DNA of 64,000 nt from NCBI RefSeq assembly GCF_014164775.1, contig NZ_JACJGB010000006.1, forward strand, positions 248,001 to 312,000. Direction: 5' to 3'. This DNA comes from Tessaracoccus sp. MC1679 (GTDB lineage: Bacteria; Actinomycetota; Actinomycetes; Propionibacteriales; Propionibacteriaceae). The translations under genes and the position numbers were made by a program. A model generated the notes under the pieces. It was not told the origin of the DNA, searched no databases, and saw only the letters and a program-made list of their open reading frames with translations. Positions within the stretch are counted from its first letter, which is position 1. The number at the start of each line of letters is the position of its first letter. This document shows positions 20,610-32,257 of this stretch, one piece after another.

Positions 20610-22361
20610 ATGTCTTCCTCCGCCCTGGACCACCTGTCCCCCGCATTCCCGCAACGGGCGGCGTGGGGTACCGCGTCGTCGCTGCGGGCCTGGCAGGCCG
20701 CGGCGCTTGAGCAGTACGCGCGGGACCAGCCCCGCGACTTTCTCTGCGTGGCCACCCCCGGAGCAGGCAAGACCACGTTCGCGCTGAGGGTCGCGCTGAC
20801 CCTGCTGTCGTCGCGGACGGTGCGCCGCATCGTCGTGGTGACCCCCACCGAGCACCTCAAGGTGCAGTGGGCGGACGCCGCCGCCAGGGTCGGGATCCAG
20901 CTGGACCCGGGGCTGGGTGGGTCGTCGCGGCGGGGCCGTGCGAAGGAGTACCACGGGTCGGCCGTCACGTACGCGGGGGTCGCGGCCCGCTCCTACGTCT
21001 ACGAGGCGCTGTGCCATTCGAAGGAGACCCTGGTCATCTTCGACGAGATCCACCACGCGGGCGATTCCAAGAGCTGGGGCGAGTCGATCTCCTACGCGTT
21101 CACCCACGCCACCCGCCGGGTCGCGCTGACGGGCACCCCCTTCCGTTCGGACGACCACCCCATCCCGTTCGTCGCCTATGCCGACATCGCCCCCGGCGTG
21201 CAGCAGTCGCGCGCCGACTACACCTACGGCTACACCGAGGCCCTGGCCGACCACGTCGTGCGGCCGGTGATGTTCATGAACTACGGCGGGCAGATGCGGT
21301 GGCGCACGAAGTCCGGCGACGAGCTGGGCGCCGACCTGGGCGTCCCGATGACCAAGGACCTCACCGCCCACGCCTGGCGCACCGCCCTGTCGCCCACCGG
21401 CGAATGGATCCCGGCTGTGCTGCGCGCGGCGGACAGGCGACTCAGCGAGGTCCGCCGCCACGTCCCCGACGCCGGGGGCCTCGTCATCGCCACCAACCAG
21501 ACCACCGCGCGCGCCTACGCCCGGCTCCTACACGACCTCACGGGCAGCAAGCCCTGCGTCGTGCTCTCCGACGACGCCAAGGCCACGACCCGCATCGAGA
21601 CGTTCGCCTCGTCCGACGAGCGGTGGATGGTGGCCGTGCGAATGGTCTCGGAGGGCGTCGACGTGCCCCGCCTGGCCGTCGGGGTCTACGCCACCGCAAC
21701 CTCCACGCCGCTGTTCTTCACGCAGGCCGTCGGCCGATTCGTGCGCAGCCGACGACGGGGCGAGGTGGCCACCGTCTTCCTCCCCACGGTCCCGGTGCTG
21801 CTCGCCCACGCCGCGACCCTCGAGCGGCAGCGCGATCACGTCCTCGGTAAGCCCAAGGGCGACGACGTCGACATCTGGGCCGAGACGGAGGCGCTGATCG
21901 AGCAGGCCAATCGCAGCGAGACGACCGCCGACGACCTGCTCGGCCAGTTCGAGGCGCTGGAATCCTCCGCGACCTTCGATCACGTCCTGTTCGACTCGCA
22001 GGCCTTCGGCATGCATGCCGAGCCCACCTCGGCCGACGAGCAGGACTACCTCGGCCTGCCCGGCCTGCTCGAGCCAAGCCAGGTCAGCGCCCTCCTCGCC
22101 GACCGGCAGCGTCGGCAGCTCCGGCGGCGTGAACGCGACGACCGGAAGGCCGAGCCCGAGGTGGCTCTGCACCGGGCGATCGCCTCGAAGCGCAAGGAGC
22201 TGAACTCGCTGGTGGCGCAGTTCGCGCGGCACAAGGGCGTTCCGCACAGCCACGTGCACGCGGACCTCCGTCGAGAGTGCGGCGGGCCGCCGCTGGCGCA
22301 GGCCTCGCAGGCGGAGGTGGACCAGCGGGTCAGCACCATCCGGGCCTGGCTGCGCGGCTGA
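20610..22361 (+). CDS. Superfamily 2 DEAD/DEAH-type helicase
   Basis: 583 residues. It opens with a Q-like motif (SLRAWQAAALEQY), then Walker A (ATPGAGKTTFAL), VVVTPTEHLKVQW (Ia), DEIHHAGD as motif II (DEIH), and LTGTPFRSD (motif III). The second RecA domain carries ATNQTTARAYARLL, RMVSEGVDVPRLAVGVY and QAVGRFVRSRR (motif VI). The last 150 residues are charged and probably helical. The family is widespread in actinobacteria but poorly characterised; a role in DNA repair is plausible given the photolyase upstream. ATG 20610 directly precedes the conserved N-terminus; the frame is open further upstream. Confidence 0.88.
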   Translation: MSSSALDHLSPAFPQRAAWGTASSLRAWQAAALEQYARDQPRDFLCVATPGAGKTTFALRVALTLLSSRTVRRIVVVTPTEHLKVQWADAAARVGIQLDPGLGGSSRRGRAKEYHGSAVTYAGVAARSYVYEALCHSKETLVIFDEIHHAGDSKSWGESISYAFTHATRRVALTGTPFRSDDHPIPFVAYADIAPGVQQSRADYTYGYTEALADHVVRPVMFMNYGGQMRWRTKSGDELGADLGVPMTKDLTAHAWRTALSPTGEWIPAVLRAADRRLSEVRRHVPDAGGLVIATNQTTARAYARLLHDLTGSKPCVVLSDDAKATTRIETFASSDERWMVAVRMVSEGVDVPRLAVGVYATATSTPLFFTQAVGRFVRSRRRGEVATVFLPTVPVLLAHAATLERQRDHVLGKPKGDDVDIWAETEALIEQANRSETTADDLLGQFEALESSATFDHVLFDSQAFGMHAEPTSADEQDYLGLPGLLEPSQVSALLADRQRRQLRRRERDDRKAEPEVALHRAIASKRKELNSLVAQFARHKGVPHSHVHADLRRECGGPPLAQASQAEVDQRVSTIRAWLRG

Positions 22362-22389
22362 CCGTTCCTGGCGGCTCCGAACCGGCGGC

Positions 22390-22395
22390 TAGCCT
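22390..22395 (+). promoter_or_regulatory. Candidate -10 (TAGCCT) for a leaderless GST transcript
   Basis: TAGCCT ends 6 nt before ATG 22402 and no ribosome-binding site is present, the arrangement expected of a leaderless actinobacterial mRNA. Confidence 0.5.
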
Positions 22396-22401
22396 GGGGC
22401 C

Positions 22402-23358
22402 ATGACCGAGCACACTGAACACTCAGCAGGCGGCGTCTACTCCGTCAAGGGACGCGAGTTCACCCGCGACTCCCGCTACATCGAGACCCGCATCGTCGCC
22501 GATCCGCGTCCGGGCACCGACGACTACCCCGTCGAGCCTGGGCGCTACAGGCTGGTCGCGGCCTACGCGTGCCCGTGGGCCAACCGCGCCATCATCGTCC
22601 GCGAGCTCCTGGGCCTGCAGGACGTGATCTCGCTGGGCACCCCAGGCCCCACGCACGACTCCGACTCCTGGACCTTCGACCTCGATCCCGGTGAGGTGGA
22701 CCCTGTGCTCGGGATCCCCCGCCTGAAGGACGCCTACGAGAGGCGCTTCCCCGGCTACCCCCGTGGCATCACGGTCCCCGCCATCGTCGACGTGCCCACC
22801 GGGATGGTGGTGACCAACAACTTCCCCCAGATCACCGAGGACCTGTTCTTCGAGTGGCGGTCCTTCCACAAGCCCGATGCGCCGGACCTCTGGCCCGAGG
22901 GCCTGCGGGGCGAGATGGATGAGGTGATGCAGCGCGTCTTCACGGAGGTCAACAACGGCGTCTACCGGTGTGGCTTCGCCGGGTCCCAGGAGGCCTACGA
23001 CGCGGCCTACGACCGGCTGTGGACGGCGATGGACTGGCTGGAGGAACGGCTGGCGGACAGGCGCTACCTGATGGGGGACTCGATCACCGAGGCCGACGTG
23101 CGCCTGTTCACGACGCTGGTGCGCTTCGATCCCGTCTACCACGGCCACTTCAAGTGCAACCGCTCCAAGCTCTCGGAGCTGCCGAACCTGTGGGGGTACG
23201 CCCGCGACCTCTTCCAGACGCCGGGCTTCGGCACCAACGTGGACTTCGAGCAGATCAAGCGGCACTACTACGTTGTGCACACGGACCTCAACCCGCTCAG
23301 CATCGTGCCCAAGGGACCCGACCTGTCCGGATGGACCACCCGTCACGGTCGCGGCTGA
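22402..23358 (+). CDS. Xi-class glutathione S-transferase / glutathionyl-hydroquinone reductase family protein
   Basis: 318 residues. The thioredoxin-fold half contains AYACPWANRAIIVRELLGL, the catalytic CPWA motif of Xi-class GSTs (YqjG/ECM4), which reduce glutathionyl-hydroquinones. TVPAIVDVPTG is the cis-Pro region. The helical domain has RLFTTLVRFDPVYHGHFKCN, with the tyrosine/histidine pair typical of the class. Actinobacteria generally make mycothiol instead of glutathione, so the thiol partner is uncertain. It is a single gene, ended by a strong shared terminator. Confidence 0.88.
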   Translation: MTEHTEHSAGGVYSVKGREFTRDSRYIETRIVADPRPGTDDYPVEPGRYRLVAAYACPWANRAIIVRELLGLQDVISLGTPGPTHDSDSWTFDLDPGEVDPVLGIPRLKDAYERRFPGYPRGITVPAIVDVPTGMVVTNNFPQITEDLFFEWRSFHKPDAPDLWPEGLRGEMDEVMQRVFTEVNNGVYRCGFAGSQEAYDAAYDRLWTAMDWLEERLADRRYLMGDSITEADVRLFTTLVRFDPVYHGHFKCNRSKLSELPNLWGYARDLFQTPGFGTNVDFEQIKRHYYVVHTDLNPLSIVPKGPDLSGWTTRHGRG

Positions 23359-23370
23359 CCCGGCACGCAC

Positions 23371-23407
23371 GACGGCGGGGCGCCCCTGGGTGGAGCGCCC
23401 CGCCGTC
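23371..23407. terminator. Bidirectional terminator, GST gene / hsp20
   Basis: GACGGCGGGGCG (23371-23382) pairs perfectly with CGCCCCGCCGTC (23396-23407). It sits between the 3' ends of two convergent genes. Confidence 0.85.
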
Positions 23408-23418
23408 GTTGTCCGCGG

Positions 23419-23871
23419 TCAGGATTCAGGCTGTGCCGCGTCGGTCTCGACGCTGCCCTCGATCTGATTCATCTTCGCGGAGTGCTGCACCTCGATCTTG
23501 CGGGGCTTGGCGGTCTCGGCGACGGGGATGGTGAGGGTCAGGACGCCGTCGGAGTACGAGGCGCTGATCTTGTCCACCGCGAGCCCGCGGCCGAGCGTCA
23601 GCTGGCGGGCGAAGGTGCCGACGGCACGCTCACGGGTCAGCCACTGGGCGCCCTCGTCCTGGGCGGGCGAGGTGCGCTCGGCGCGGACGGTGACGGTGGC
23701 GCCGTCCATGTCGATGTCGATGCTGGCGGGGTCCACACCGGGCAGGTCGATGTGCGCGACGAACTCGTCGCCGGTGCGGTAGAGATCCATGGGCATCGCG
23801 ACTGAGGCCGGGGTACGGGTGACGTCGCCGAGGAGGCGGTCGATGTCGCGGAAGGGGTCGAAGCCAGGCAT
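23419..23871 (-). CDS. Hsp20/alpha-crystallin small heat-shock protein
   Basis: 150 residues. This ATP-independent holdase chaperone forms oligomers in the cytoplasm. The alpha-crystallin domain runs from about residue 35 (MPMDLYRTGDEFVAHIDLPGVD) to the signature SYSDGVLTLTIPVAE, followed by a short C-terminal tail. The N-terminus MPGFDPFRDIDRLLGDV is typical of actinobacterial Hsp18/20. ATG 23871 has AAAGGA at 9 nt. It is monocistronic, with a promoter overlapped by two HAIR-like inverted repeats, so it is probably repressed by HspR. Confidence 0.95.
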   Translation of the reverse strand: MPGFDPFRDIDRLLGDVTRTPASVAMPMDLYRTGDEFVAHIDLPGVDPASIDIDMDGATVTVRAERTSPAQDEGAQWLTRERAVGTFARQLTLGRGLAVDKISASYSDGVLTLTIPVAETAKPRKIEVQHSAKMNQIEGSVETDAAQPES

Positions 23872-23916
23872 TGTGCGTTCCTTTCTGAATTCATCGGGTG
23901 CCGGACTTGGTTTCAA

Positions 23917-23937
23917 GTTGAGTGTACCTCGCTCAAC
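23917..23937. promoter_or_regulatory. HAIR-like operator 1 (HspR site) over the hsp20 -10
   Basis: GTTGAGT-N7-GCTCAAC matches the HAIR consensus CTTGAGT-N7-ACTCAAG with the exact 7-bp spacer. It covers the hsp20 -10 box, where HspR binding would block transcription. Confidence 0.75.
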
Positions 23938-23948
23938 ACGTGAGTCAA
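23921..23948 (-). promoter_or_regulatory. hsp20 promoter
   Basis: On the minus strand TTGACT (23943-23948) is followed after 16 bp by TACACT (23921-23926). The expected start of transcription is near 23914, about 40 nt before the ATG. Confidence 0.65.
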
Positions 23949-23954
23949 GTCCAA

Positions 23955-23975
23955 GTTGAGCGCCCTCGGCTCAAG
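23955..23975. promoter_or_regulatory. HAIR-like operator 2 (HspR site) upstream of hsp20
   Basis: GTTGAGC-N7-GCTCAAG is a second HAIR-type inverted repeat. Its start is 38 bp from the start of operator 1, just upstream of the -35 box. Confidence 0.7.
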
Positions 23976-23999
23976 TCACGCCGTGCCAGACGATGCCCG

Positions 24000-25454
24000 T
24001 CAGAGGGAGGCGCGCAGAGCTCGGAGGCGGGCGAGCGAGGACTCCCTGCCCAACAGCTCCATCGACTCGAACAGCGGCGGTGAGACCTTCCGGCCCGAGA
24101 TCGCCACGCGGATGGGGGCGAAGGCGAACTTGGGCTTGATGCCCATCCCCTCGACGATCCGCTCCCGCAACCCCGCCTGGATGGCGTCGGTCGAGAACGG
24201 CACGGACTCCGCCACGGCGATGGCCGCGTCCAGCACCTCAGCTGCGTTCTCAGCGAGGCCGGCCAGGGCGTCGTCGTCGATCACCAGCGCCTCGTCGACG
24301 GCGAAGAGATAGTCCAGCTGGGGCCGCGCATCCTTCAGCAGCACCAGGCGCTCCTGAATGAGCGGCACGGCGCTGCGCAGCAGGGCGGCCTCGGCCCCGG
24401 TGGGCGCCCAGTCCGCCTCGAACTCCAGGATCCGCGACGCCAGCTCCCCGGCGGACAGGCTCCGGATGTAGTGCCCGTTGAGCCAATCCAGCTTCTTCAG
24501 ATCGAAGATGGGGCCCACTGTGTTGACCTTGGACCAGGAGAATCCCTCGACGAACTGCTCGAAGGTGGACACCTCGGACTCCTCGTCTCCCGCGTAGCCG
24601 AGCAGCTGGAGGAAGTTGCGCACGGCCTCGGGCAGATATCCCTGCTCCTTGAACCACATCAGCCGCGCGGCGGGGTTCTTGCGCTTCGAGATCTTGGACT
24701 TGTCCGTGTTGCGCAGCAGCGGCATGTGGGCGAACGCCGGCCGCTTCCAGCCCAGCCAGTCGTAGAGCAGCACGTGCTTCGGCGTCGAGGAGATCCACTC
24801 CTCGCCGCGCACCACCGTGTCGATCCCCATGAGGTGGTCGTCGACGACCACGGCGAGATGGTAGGTCGGGAAGCCGTCGGCCTTGAGGATGACCTGGTCG
24901 TCCGGGCGGGGCGCCTTGACCGTCCCGCGGACGATGTCCTCGAACTCGAGCGGCGCGTCGTCGGGAATCAGCATCCGCACCACCGGGGTCTCGGAGAAGC
25001 CCGGCAGCGCCGCCCTCTCCTCCCGGGTCTTCCCCAGGCACAGCCGGTCGTAGCCGGTCACCGACAGCTTGAGCGCCTCCTGCTCCTTCCGCAGGCCCGC
25101 CAGGCGCTCCGAGGAGCACCAGCAGTGGTAGGCGTGGCCGTCAGCGAGGAGCTGCTCGACGAACGGGCGGTAGGTGTCCAGCCGCTCCGACTGACGATAC
25201 GGGCCGAAATCGCCTCCGAGATGCGGCCCCTCATCGGCCTGCAGCCCAAGCCACTCGAGCGAGTCGTAGATCTGCTGCTCGCTGCCCTCCACCAGCCTGG
25301 CCTGATCCGTGTCCTCGATCCGGAGCACGAACGCCCCGCCGGTCTTTCGAGCCCAGGCGAGGTCGAACAAAGCCATGAAAGCGGTGCCGACGTGCGGGTC
25401 GCCGGTGGGCGACGGGGCGACACGGGTCCGGGCCGGGGTGGGTGTAGCGCTCAT
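24000..25454 (-). CDS. gltX: Glutamate--tRNA ligase
   Basis: 484 residues, normal length. It charges tRNA-Glu with glutamate. The class I HIGH motif is PSPTGDPHVGTAFMALFDLAW; the KMSKS-type motif is KISKRKNPA. A Cys/His cluster (YHCWCSSERL, then YDRLC) lies in the acceptor-binding region. The gene is monocistronic and divergent from the DUF4112 gene, and shares the neighbourhood with glnS, so this bacterium encodes both synthetases. Confidence 0.97.
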   Translation of the reverse strand: MSATPTPARTRVAPSPTGDPHVGTAFMALFDLAWARKTGGAFVLRIEDTDQARLVEGSEQQIYDSLEWLGLQADEGPHLGGDFGPYRQSERLDTYRPFVEQLLADGHAYHCWCSSERLAGLRKEQEALKLSVTGYDRLCLGKTREERAALPGFSETPVVRMLIPDDAPLEFEDIVRGTVKAPRPDDQVILKADGFPTYHLAVVVDDHLMGIDTVVRGEEWISSTPKHVLLYDWLGWKRPAFAHMPLLRNTDKSKISKRKNPAARLMWFKEQGYLPEAVRNFLQLLGYAGDEESEVSTFEQFVEGFSWSKVNTVGPIFDLKKLDWLNGHYIRSLSAGELASRILEFEADWAPTGAEAALLRSAVPLIQERLVLLKDARPQLDYLFAVDEALVIDDDALAGLAENAAEVLDAAIAVAESVPFSTDAIQAGLRERIVEGMGIKPKFAFAPIRVAISGRKVSPPLFESMELLGRESSLARLRALRASL

Positions 25455-25486
25455 GGGAGTTCACCCTATCGGGCATCCTTGGGGCT

Positions 25487-26059
25487 ATGACGACCGAACC
25501 GGGCCCCACCCCAGCCAAGGCGCTCCAGCACGCGCGGGACGCGGTCGACGACGCTGCACGCGGACGGATCCGCGGCTACCTCGCCTCAGATCCTCCGCCG
25601 AAGCCCGCCCAGATGACGCGCACCCTGAGCTACTTCCTCGACGATCTCGTGCAGATCCCCGGCACCAAGGTCCGCGTCGGACTGGACCCGTTCCTCTCCT
25701 TCATCCCTTGGGCGGGCACCGCCGTGGGAGCGGCATTCGGCAGCGTGGTGATGGCCGACGCCATCCGGCTCCGGGCTCCATTGCCGGTTCTGCTCCGGAT
25801 GGGCACCAACTCACTGCTGGACTGGGCCCTGGGCATGGTCCCCTTCGTGGGCGCGTTCTTCGACGCCGCGTACCGCGCCAACAAGATGAACCTGAAGCTC
25901 CTGAACCGCACGATCGAGAACCGGGAACTGGTGCGTCAGGCCTCCGTCCGGTACTGGATCGGCGTCGCCGTTCTCGTGGCCCTGCTGGTGGCCGCGATGG
26001 TGGCCATCCCCATCGCGTTCATCATGGGGATCAACCACCTCATCGCCACCACCGGCTGA
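25487..26059 (+). CDS. DUF4112 family membrane protein
   Basis: 190 residues. The DUF4112 signature is visible: LDDLVQIPGTKVRVGLDPFL followed by SFIPWAGTAVGAAFG, then LLDWALGMVPFVGAFFDAAY and RANKMNLKLL. Hydrophobic stretches around residues 65-80, 105-125 and 160-185 suggest membrane association. The last is a clear transmembrane helix (IGVAVLVALLVAAMVAIPIA). Function of the family is unknown. It lies between two aminoacyl-tRNA synthetase genes without obvious coupling. Confidence 0.85.
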   Translation: MTTEPGPTPAKALQHARDAVDDAARGRIRGYLASDPPPKPAQMTRTLSYFLDDLVQIPGTKVRVGLDPFLSFIPWAGTAVGAAFGSVVMADAIRLRAPLPVLLRMGTNSLLDWALGMVPFVGAFFDAAYRANKMNLKLLNRTIENRELVRQASVRYWIGVAVLVALLVAAMVAIPIAFIMGINHLIATTG

Positions 26060-26083
26060 CCGGCCCCACCGCGGGTGGCGTGC

Positions 26084-26089
26084 TAATTT
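26084..26089 (+). promoter_or_regulatory. Candidate -10 (TAATTT) for leaderless glnS
   Basis: TAATTT ends 6 nt before ATG 26096. No ribosome-binding site precedes the ATG, so the glnS transcript may start at its first codon. Confidence 0.5.
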
Positions 26090-26095
26090 ACCCGC

Positions 26096-27778
26096 ATGAC
26101 CGAGCCCTCCGCCATGCCCTCCAACTTCATCTACGAGGCCGTGGACGCGGACGTCCAGGCAGGGAAACGCGGCGGCCGGGTCCAGACGAGATTCCCTCCC
26201 GAGCCCAACGGATACCTCCACATCGGGCACGCCAAGGCGATCGTCGTGGACTTCGGGGTGGCTGCGGACTTCGGCGGCATCTGCATCCTGCGCCTCGACG
26301 ACACCAACCCGGAGACCGAGGACACCAGCTTCGTCGAGGGGATCGTCGAGGACATCGAGTGGCTCGGCTACGAGCCTGCAGACGTGCGCTACGCCTCCGA
26401 CTACTTCGAGGAGTTGTACTCGTGGGCCGAGCGGTTGGTCAGCGCAGGCCTCGCCTACGTCGATGATCAGGACGGCGAGGCCATCTCGGCCGGCCGCGGT
26501 GGCTTCGGCAAGCCAGGGGTGAATTCGCCCTTCCGCGACCGCTCCCCCGAGGCGAACCTGGACCTGTTCCGGCGCATGCGCGCCGGTGAGTCTTCGGATG
26601 GTTCGAGGGTGCTGCGCGCCAAGATCGACATGGCCCACGAGAACATGCAGCTGCGCGACCCCATCATGTACCGGATCCGGCGCGTGACGCACCACCGCAC
26701 GGGCGACGACTGGGCGATCTATCCCACCTATGACTGGGCGCACGGCCAGTCCGACGCCATCGAGGGCGTCACCCACTCCATCTGCACTCTCGAGTTCGAA
26801 TCACACCGCCCCCTGTACGACTGGTTCCTGACCCAGCTGGGCGTCGAGGAGCCCCCGCGACAATACGAGTTCGCCCGCCTCGAGCTCACCCACACCGTCA
26901 CCTCCAAACGGCGGCTGGCGAAGCTGGTCATGGACGGCGTCGTCGACGGGTGGGACGACGCCCGGATGCCCACCCTGCGGGGCCTGCGCCGCCGGGGCTA
27001 CCCGCCCACCGCGATCCGCACCTTCTGCCGAGAGGTGGGCACCACCCGCACCAACTCTCGACAGTCCATCGAGGCCCTCGAAAGCTATGTCCGGCGCGAA
27101 CTCAACTCCACGGCCCAGCGCCGGATGGCGGTCATCCGCCCGCTCAAGCTGCGCATCACCAACTGGCCGGTCGACGACGCGGGCCTGCCCGTGGTTGAGC
27201 ACTTCGAGCTGGCGAACAACCCGGAGCGAGCGGAGGACGGCACCCGCAGCGTCGCGTTCAGCGGCGATCTCTGGATCGAGCAGGAGGACTTCCAGGAGGT
27301 GCCCCCGCCCAAGTACTTCCGGCTCTCCCCCGGCCGTGAGGTGCGCCTTCGGGGCGCCTACTTCGTGACCGCCACCGACGTCGTCAAGGACGAACAGGGC
27401 AACGTCGTGGAGGTGCTCGCCACCTACGACCCGGCCTCAAAGGGGGGCAACTCCCCGGACGGCCGCAAGGTCAAGTCCACGATGCACTGGGTGTCGGCGC
27501 AGCACGCGGTGGCCGCCACCGTGGCGCTGTACGGCCGGCTCTTCACCGCCGAGGCCCCGGGGGACGCGACGGGCGAAGCCCTGGACGATCTCAACCCCGA
27601 TTCACGAGACGTCCTCGCCGGGGCGAAGGTGGAGGCGGCGCTGCTCGATGCGCGGCCCGGTGAGGTGGTGCAGTTCGAGCGCCTGGGCTACTTCGCCGCG
27701 GACCTGGACGAGCCGATGCACTTCCACCGCACCGTCGGCCTCCGCGACGAGTGGGCGGCCATCCAGAAGCGCGGCTGA
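26096..27778 (+). CDS. glnS: Glutamine--tRNA ligase
   Basis: 560 residues, the length of bacterial GlnRS. It charges tRNA-Gln directly with glutamine. The class I signature is FPPEPNGYLHIGHAKAIVVD, and the KMSKS-equivalent is TVTSKRRLAKL followed by GVVDGWDDARMPTLRGLRRR, which is specific to GlnRS rather than GluRS. The two C-terminal anticodon-binding beta-barrels are present (RPLKLRITNWP). GlnRS is rare in actinobacteria, most of which use GatCAB transamidation, so this gene may have been acquired by transfer. A bidirectional terminator follows. Confidence 0.96.
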   Translation: MTEPSAMPSNFIYEAVDADVQAGKRGGRVQTRFPPEPNGYLHIGHAKAIVVDFGVAADFGGICILRLDDTNPETEDTSFVEGIVEDIEWLGYEPADVRYASDYFEELYSWAERLVSAGLAYVDDQDGEAISAGRGGFGKPGVNSPFRDRSPEANLDLFRRMRAGESSDGSRVLRAKIDMAHENMQLRDPIMYRIRRVTHHRTGDDWAIYPTYDWAHGQSDAIEGVTHSICTLEFESHRPLYDWFLTQLGVEEPPRQYEFARLELTHTVTSKRRLAKLVMDGVVDGWDDARMPTLRGLRRRGYPPTAIRTFCREVGTTRTNSRQSIEALESYVRRELNSTAQRRMAVIRPLKLRITNWPVDDAGLPVVEHFELANNPERAEDGTRSVAFSGDLWIEQEDFQEVPPPKYFRLSPGREVRLRGAYFVTATDVVKDEQGNVVEVLATYDPASKGGNSPDGRKVKSTMHWVSAQHAVAATVALYGRLFTAEAPGDATGEALDDLNPDSRDVLAGAKVEAALLDARPGEVVQFERLGYFAADLDEPMHFHRTVGLRDEWAAIQKRG

Positions 27779-27797
27779 CGCCGGGAGGAAATGCGAA

Positions 27798-27830
27798 GAG
27801 GGCCGTGCAGCGGAAAGCTGCACGGCCCTC
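27798..27830. terminator. Bidirectional terminator, glnS / tuf
   Basis: GAGGGCCGTGCAGC (27798-27811) pairs perfectly with GCTGCACGGCCCTC (27817-27830) around a GGAAA loop. On the plus strand a CTTTT follows about 10 nt later. It serves both convergent genes. Confidence 0.9.
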
Positions 27831-27851
27831 GTCGGGCTTTTCAGGCCAAGA

Positions 27852-29045
<1,194 letters not shown>

Positions 29046-29150
29046 GAGGGCTCCTTCTTGGGATCTCGCCTCGCTGGTTGCGGGGCGTCGCTTATGGTTC
29101 CTCTAGAGAGGTCAGCATCTGAGCTTAGCGCCCAAACGCATACCTGACCA

Positions 29151-29178
29151 ATCCTATAGGAGCCTGGTTCTCAGTCAA
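29151..29178 (-). promoter_or_regulatory. tuf promoter
   Basis: On the minus strand TTGACT (29173-29178) and TAGGAT (29151-29156) are 16 bp apart, giving a leader of roughly 100 nt. A second, weaker pair (TTGGTC-N18-TAAGCT) lies about 30 bp downstream. Confidence 0.6.
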
Positions 29179-29208
29179 ACCGGGCGAGGTGGACTCACCC
29201 GGAAACGG

Positions 29209-29238
29209 CGGATGGCCGGGGTCTCCCCCGGCCATCCG
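29209..29238 (-). terminator. Terminator between fusA and tuf
   Basis: CGGATGGCCGGGG (29209-29221) pairs perfectly with CCCCGGCCATCCG (29226-29238), just after the fusA stop and before the tuf promoter. Confidence 0.8.
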
Positions 29239-29261
29239 TTGTCGCAGCGCGTCGCAGAAGC

Positions 29262-31346
<2,085 letters not shown>

Positions 31347-31384
31347 TGTGCAGTCCTTATGTCTCTGGGTAGTAGACGGTGAAG

Positions 31385-31409
31385 GCCCCCGGGGTTGAAA
31401 CCCGGGGGC
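31385..31409 (-). terminator. Hairpin between rpsG and fusA
   Basis: GCCCCCGGG (31385-31393) pairs with CCCGGGGGC (31401-31409), directly after the rpsG stop. No U-tract follows on the minus strand, so it may be a partial terminator or an RNA-stabilising or processing structure rather than a full stop. Confidence 0.55.
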
Positions 31410-31415
31410 GACCGA

Positions 31416-31886
31416 TCACCAGCGGTAGTGCGCGAAGGCGCGGTTGGCCTCGGCCATCTTGTGCGTGTCCTCGCGACGCTTCACCGAAGCACCGAGACCG
31501 TTGGAGGCGTCGAGGATCTCGTTCATGAGGCGCTCGGTCATCGTCTTCTCGCGACGGGCGCGGGAGAAGCTGACCAGCCAGCGCATCGCCAGCGTGTTCT
31601 GGCGGCCGGGCTTGACCTCGATCGGCACCTGGTAGGTGGCGCCGCCGACACGACGGGACTTCACCTCAATGGAGGGCCGGACGTTGTCCAGTGCGCGCTT
31701 GAGCGTCTGCACCGGATCCGTGCCCGTCTTGACACGGGTGCCCTCGAGGGCGTCGTAGACGATCGACTGCGCGATGGTCTTCTTGCCGTCGAGCAGAATC
31801 TTGCTCACCAGCTGAGAGACGAGCGGGGAGCCGTACACCGGGTCGATGGGGACCGGGCGCTTCGGGGCGGGACCCTTGCGTGGCAT
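31416..31886 (-). CDS. rpsG: 30S ribosomal protein S7
   Basis: 156 residues. S7 nucleates assembly of the 30S head and contacts the E-site tRNA. The N-terminus [20 protein letters not shown] and the core [19 protein letters not shown], with [18 protein letters not shown], are standard. The start ATG overlaps the rpsL stop by one base, so the two genes are coupled. Confidence 0.98.
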   Translation of the reverse strand: MPRKGPAPKRPVPIDPVYGSPLVSQLVSKILLDGKKTIAQSIVYDALEGTRVKTGTDPVQTLKRALDNVRPSIEVKSRRVGGATYQVPIEVKPGRQNTLAMRWLVSFSRARREKTMTERLMNEILDASNGLGASVKRREDTHKMAEANRAFAHYRW

Positions 31887-32257
31887 TACTTCTCCTTCTT
31901 CGCGCCGTAGCGGCTACGGGCCTGCTTGCGACCCTTGACACCCTGGGTGTCGAGCGAGCCGCGGATGATCTTGTAGCGCACACCGGGGAGGTCCTTCACG
32001 CGACCGCCGCGGACGAGCACCATCGAGTGCTCCTGCAGGTTGTGGCCGACGCCCGGAATGTAGGCGGTGACTTCGATGCCGGAGCTCAGGCGCACACGAG
32101 CGACCTTGCGCAGCGCGGAGTTCGGCTTCTTCGGGGTCGTGGTGTACACGCGGGTGCACACGCCGCGACGCTGGGGCGAGCCCTTCAACGCGGGCGTCTT
32201 GTTCTTCGAGACTTTGTCGGTGCGGCCCTTGCGGACCAGCTGCTGAATAGTTGGCAC
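31886..32257 (-). CDS. rpsL: 30S ribosomal protein S12
   Basis: 123 residues. S12 is the decoding-centre protein. It begins [12 protein letters not shown], which fixes the start at GTG 32257. [11 protein letters not shown] and [11 protein letters not shown], the sites of streptomycin-resistance mutations (Lys43 and Lys88), are wild type. The GTG has an AGG directly against it and otherwise only a weak, distant GAAAGTGA. The start is therefore unusual for such a highly expressed gene, and it is preceded by a leader of about 200 nt. Confidence 0.98.
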   Translation of the reverse strand: MPTIQQLVRKGRTDKVSKNKTPALKGSPQRRGVCTRVYTTTPKKPNSALRKVARVRLSSGIEVTAYIPGVGHNLQEHSMVLVRGGRVKDLPGVRYKIIRGSLDTQGVKGRKQARSRYGAKKEK

